From the NCBI RefSeq assembly GCF_002252585.1, contig NZ_NQLD01000001.1: 7,756 nt of DNA; one strand, given 5' to 3'. The number at the start of each line of letters is the position of its first letter. Position 1 is the stretch's first letter. The DNA is from Methanocatella intestini (GTDB lineage Archaea > Methanobacteriota > Methanobacteria > Methanobacteriales > Methanobacteriaceae). The notes beneath the pieces were generated by a model. That model had not been told where the DNA came from. It worked only from the letters and a program-made list of their open reading frames with translations, and searched no databases. The position numbers and the translations under genes were made by a program. This document shows positions 6,113 to 7,756 of the stretch, piece after piece.

Positions 6113-6640
6113 ATGATAAATACATGGGGAAAAGAAGAAATTACAAAGCTAAATTATGAATTTAGACAAGATGGAATATATGATAAAAAAACTTCAAAAA
6201 AGTTAAAATTAAAATTTCTTGAATATGATCAGGGACTATCAATGAATTTTGGTTTTTCAAGACATAATATTAGCATTGATTTTGAAAAAAAGATAATGGA
6301 AGGCTGTATAAATAAAAATATGACAAATAAAGATATTGAAATAGTATTTGAATTACTTGAAAAATATCATATTTATCAATTAAATAGTGGAAAATATTGG
6401 AAAAAATTAACTTATCATTCGTCATCGTGTTTTGATGGATATGAATGGAGTCTGTATCTAGTCTTTGAAAGAGATAAATATTTGCGGATTTTTAATGGTA
6501 ATGATTATCCAGATATTTTCACGCATTTAGCTCAGGAGATCATTGATTTAACAGGAAAAGATATTTTAAATGTAAATTCTATCGATGAAAAAGATTTTAA
6601 ATTATATAAAAAATATGGGGATGAAATATTAAATGAATAA
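6113..6640 (+). CDS. Unrecognised 175-residue protein
   Basis: Intact, soluble and lysine-rich; I do not recognise a named family. The N-terminal half has GIYDKKTSKKLKLKFLEYDQ and a predicted strand-rich stretch, then a helix with DIEIVFELLEKYHIYQ. The C-terminal half has SCFDGYEWSLYLVFERDKYL, then FNGNDYPDIFTHLAQEIIDL and TGKDIL. The pattern of DG-x-W, a strand, then GxxxYP, and a final helix recalls small bacterial domains with DGTxWxLxIxFxDGK and GSNAYPxxFxxL seen in uncharacterised proteins, some of them near toxin or immunity genes. That resemblance is from memory and weak. It lies 57 bases after the TPR-SseB gene, across a hairpin, and is probably co-transcribed with it, so a joint function is likely. 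No lesions are visible. Confidence 0.7.
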   Translation: MINTWGKEEITKLNYEFRQDGIYDKKTSKKLKLKFLEYDQGLSMNFGFSRHNISIDFEKKIMEGCINKNMTNKDIEIVFELLEKYHIYQLNSGKYWKKLTYHSSSCFDGYEWSLYLVFERDKYLRIFNGNDYPDIFTHLAQEIIDLTGKDILNVNSIDEKDFKLYKKYGDEILNE

Positions 6641-6730
6641 AAGGATGATGCCAAAATAATAAAATTTTAGTATGGATTATAACTTGAGATTAATAAAAAA
6701 TTAAGATAAAACTTTGAAAATGTGATTTCA

Positions 6731-6862
6731 ATGGAAAGAATTGAAGATTCTTTAACAATATGTAAATTATTATTTAAATCAAGAAAATATGTGGAATTGA
6801 TTAAATATTGTGATGAATTATTGGAAAAATACTCTGAAAATGGAGTCTGTAAAATTTTATAG
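6731..6862 (+). pseudogene. Truncated TPR-like gene start, cut by an insertion sequence
   Basis: Only 43 codons remain, from ATG 6731 behind GTGAT: MERIEDSLTICKLLFKSRKY, then VELIKYCDELLEKYSENG. Two amphipathic helices with the spacing of a TPR unit are visible, similar in style to the start of the protein at 4511 (FLDEIIDLLNSGEFQKIIDS). After about 6841 the sequence becomes the end of the insertion element, and the frame stops at TAG 6860-6862 inside it. I infer that the element inserted into a longer TPR gene; the rest would lie beyond the window, on the far side of the element. A real 43-residue protein cannot be excluded. Confidence 0.55.
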
Positions 6863-7756
6863 GCTTATTTGATTTTTATGTGTTTTTTCTGTCCAATTTT
6901 CCATTTGGTAGTCTAAAAATGTCAGGATTCCGTTTTTAGTTTTGTACAATTTTTTTATTTTTTCTGGGTTGGTTTGTCTGTAGTAATTTCCGACTGTGTT
7001 CGATGTTTTTTCAATATTTTCATTATCTAATTATTGTACGTATCTGTGAAAGTGATTAATAATGTGTTTTCTTATAAAATCTTTTAATACTACTGACATG
7101 ACTATGTGATTTTGTAAATATTGTTTAAATTGCCTTATTGCTTATTTTGTTGAGTTTTGTCTGAAACAGTTTTTTAATTCTTACGTATTTTCATAGATAT
7201 GTTTTCTTTGTTTTTTGTTAATCTTGTTTCTTCTGCAGTAGACTTTTAATTTATGATTTATTGTTTGAAATAAATGAAATGTGCATAATTGGTGATTTAC
7301 TCCTATTTCATCAGCTACATTGTGATACATTGGAAATAAATCTGTTGTTAAGCAAATAAATGGTTTATTTTTCGTTGAATCTAAGATAAATTTTTTAGTA
7401 TTTTTTAGTATTCTGCGACGTACTATTCGTTCTAAGATTGGAACATTAAGTATAGCATCAAATAATGTTAATCTGTAATGTCTGACTCCATTAAGTCTTA
7501 AAAATTGCTCATCATATAAATAGTAGCCAGAATATTCAAATTTTTCGTTGTTGATTGTTTCCTTGTGATTTTTGTTGGACCAATTCTTGATTGTTTGATG
7601 AGATACATGGATTTTAAGGAATATTTCAAAGTATTTACTTATTTTACGAATTGATTGATATCTAATTTTCAGTATTCCAGGTATTTTATCCATTATTTCT
7701 TGTAAAAATTGTTTATTTTTTCCAATTAATGGATTGTTGTATATTTTAGAATTTTT
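6842..7756 (-). mobile_element. Insertion sequence, partial, inactive (one end in window)
   Basis: The element seems to begin around 6842, where the TPR-like frame breaks at GGAGTCTGTAAAATTTTA, 15 bases past the transposase stop. It continues beyond the window. The terminal repeat cannot be confirmed because the other end is not visible, and no target duplication can be checked. Its only gene, the transposase, is broken. Confidence 0.5.
6857..7756 (-). pseudogene. Transposase, DDE type, with three in-frame stops; 5' end outside window
   Basis: The frame is open at the window edge (KNSKIYNNPLIGKNKQF) and runs into a helix-turn-helix (SIRKISKYFEIF, VSHQTIKNW). The DDE core follows: YLYDEQFLRL supplies the first Asp, FICLTTDLFPMYHNVADE the second, and QLCTFHLFQTI gives the C-x2-H motif typical of Mutator/IS256-like enzymes. 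TAA codons at 7181-7183, 7142-7144 and 7031-7033 then interrupt the same frame, which otherwise continues as AIRQFKQYLQNHIVM, NENIEKTSNTVGNYYRQT and ILTFLDYQMENW to TAA 6857-6859. Relatives have TSNxxEN at this point; here a GGA codon gives Gly where the catalytic Glu is expected. The gene is thus non-functional on two counts, although the element could still be moved by a related transposase elsewhere. The exact IS family is not assigned. Confidence 0.8.

Noticed and set aside
6109..6159. Alternative 16-codon frame starting MNDKYMGK
   Set aside because: It stops at once; the frame from ATG 6113 is long and has a suitable ribosome binding site.

Overview
The window reads as a piece of a low-GC methanogenic archaeon chromosome, most likely Methanobrevibacter or a close relative. 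The 23S rRNA tail and 5S rRNAs look like those of Methanobacteriales. The protein genes are very AT-rich, ribosome binding sites are of the GGTGAT/GGAGG type, TATA-like elements precede several transcripts, and the transposase is of a kind common in these gut and rumen genomes. The genus is inferred from style, not from a search.

Layout. Positions 1 to about 197 are the 3' end of a 23S rRNA gene. Two identical 5S rRNA genes follow in tandem (341-458 and 523-640), then a T-rich probable terminator. At about 771-920 lies an isolated, GC-richer, hairpin-rich segment with its own TATA-like box; I read it as an unassigned structured RNA. After an AT-rich gap, which may hold a transposase fossil, comes an intact 484-codon gene (1218-2672) joining a DUF4062 domain to a RecG/Schlafen-type regulator ATPase domain and a winged helix. 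Short GATGGACTT repeats follow it.

The centre of the window is a divergent locus. On the minus strand a small four-cysteine protein gene (4188-4426) overlaps a radical SAM gene (2899-4204). Both are broken: the first by a single-base loss in an A-run, the second by a frameshift at its GGGEP motif and two in-frame TGA codons. Reading through the lesions restores a coherent two-gene operon. On the plus strand, an intact TPR-SseB-SseB protein (4511-6055) and an unrecognised 175-residue protein (6113-6640) form a second unit.

At the right end, a short TPR-like gene start (6731-6862) runs into an insertion sequence. The transposase of that element (6857 to beyond 7756, minus strand) has three in-frame stops and has apparently lost its catalytic glutamate.

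Taken together, this is an accessory region downstream of an rRNA operon in which several genes are decaying. The most interesting content is the paired cysteine-rich peptide and radical SAM enzyme, the DUF4062 fusion (possibly defence-related), and the unassigned RNA.
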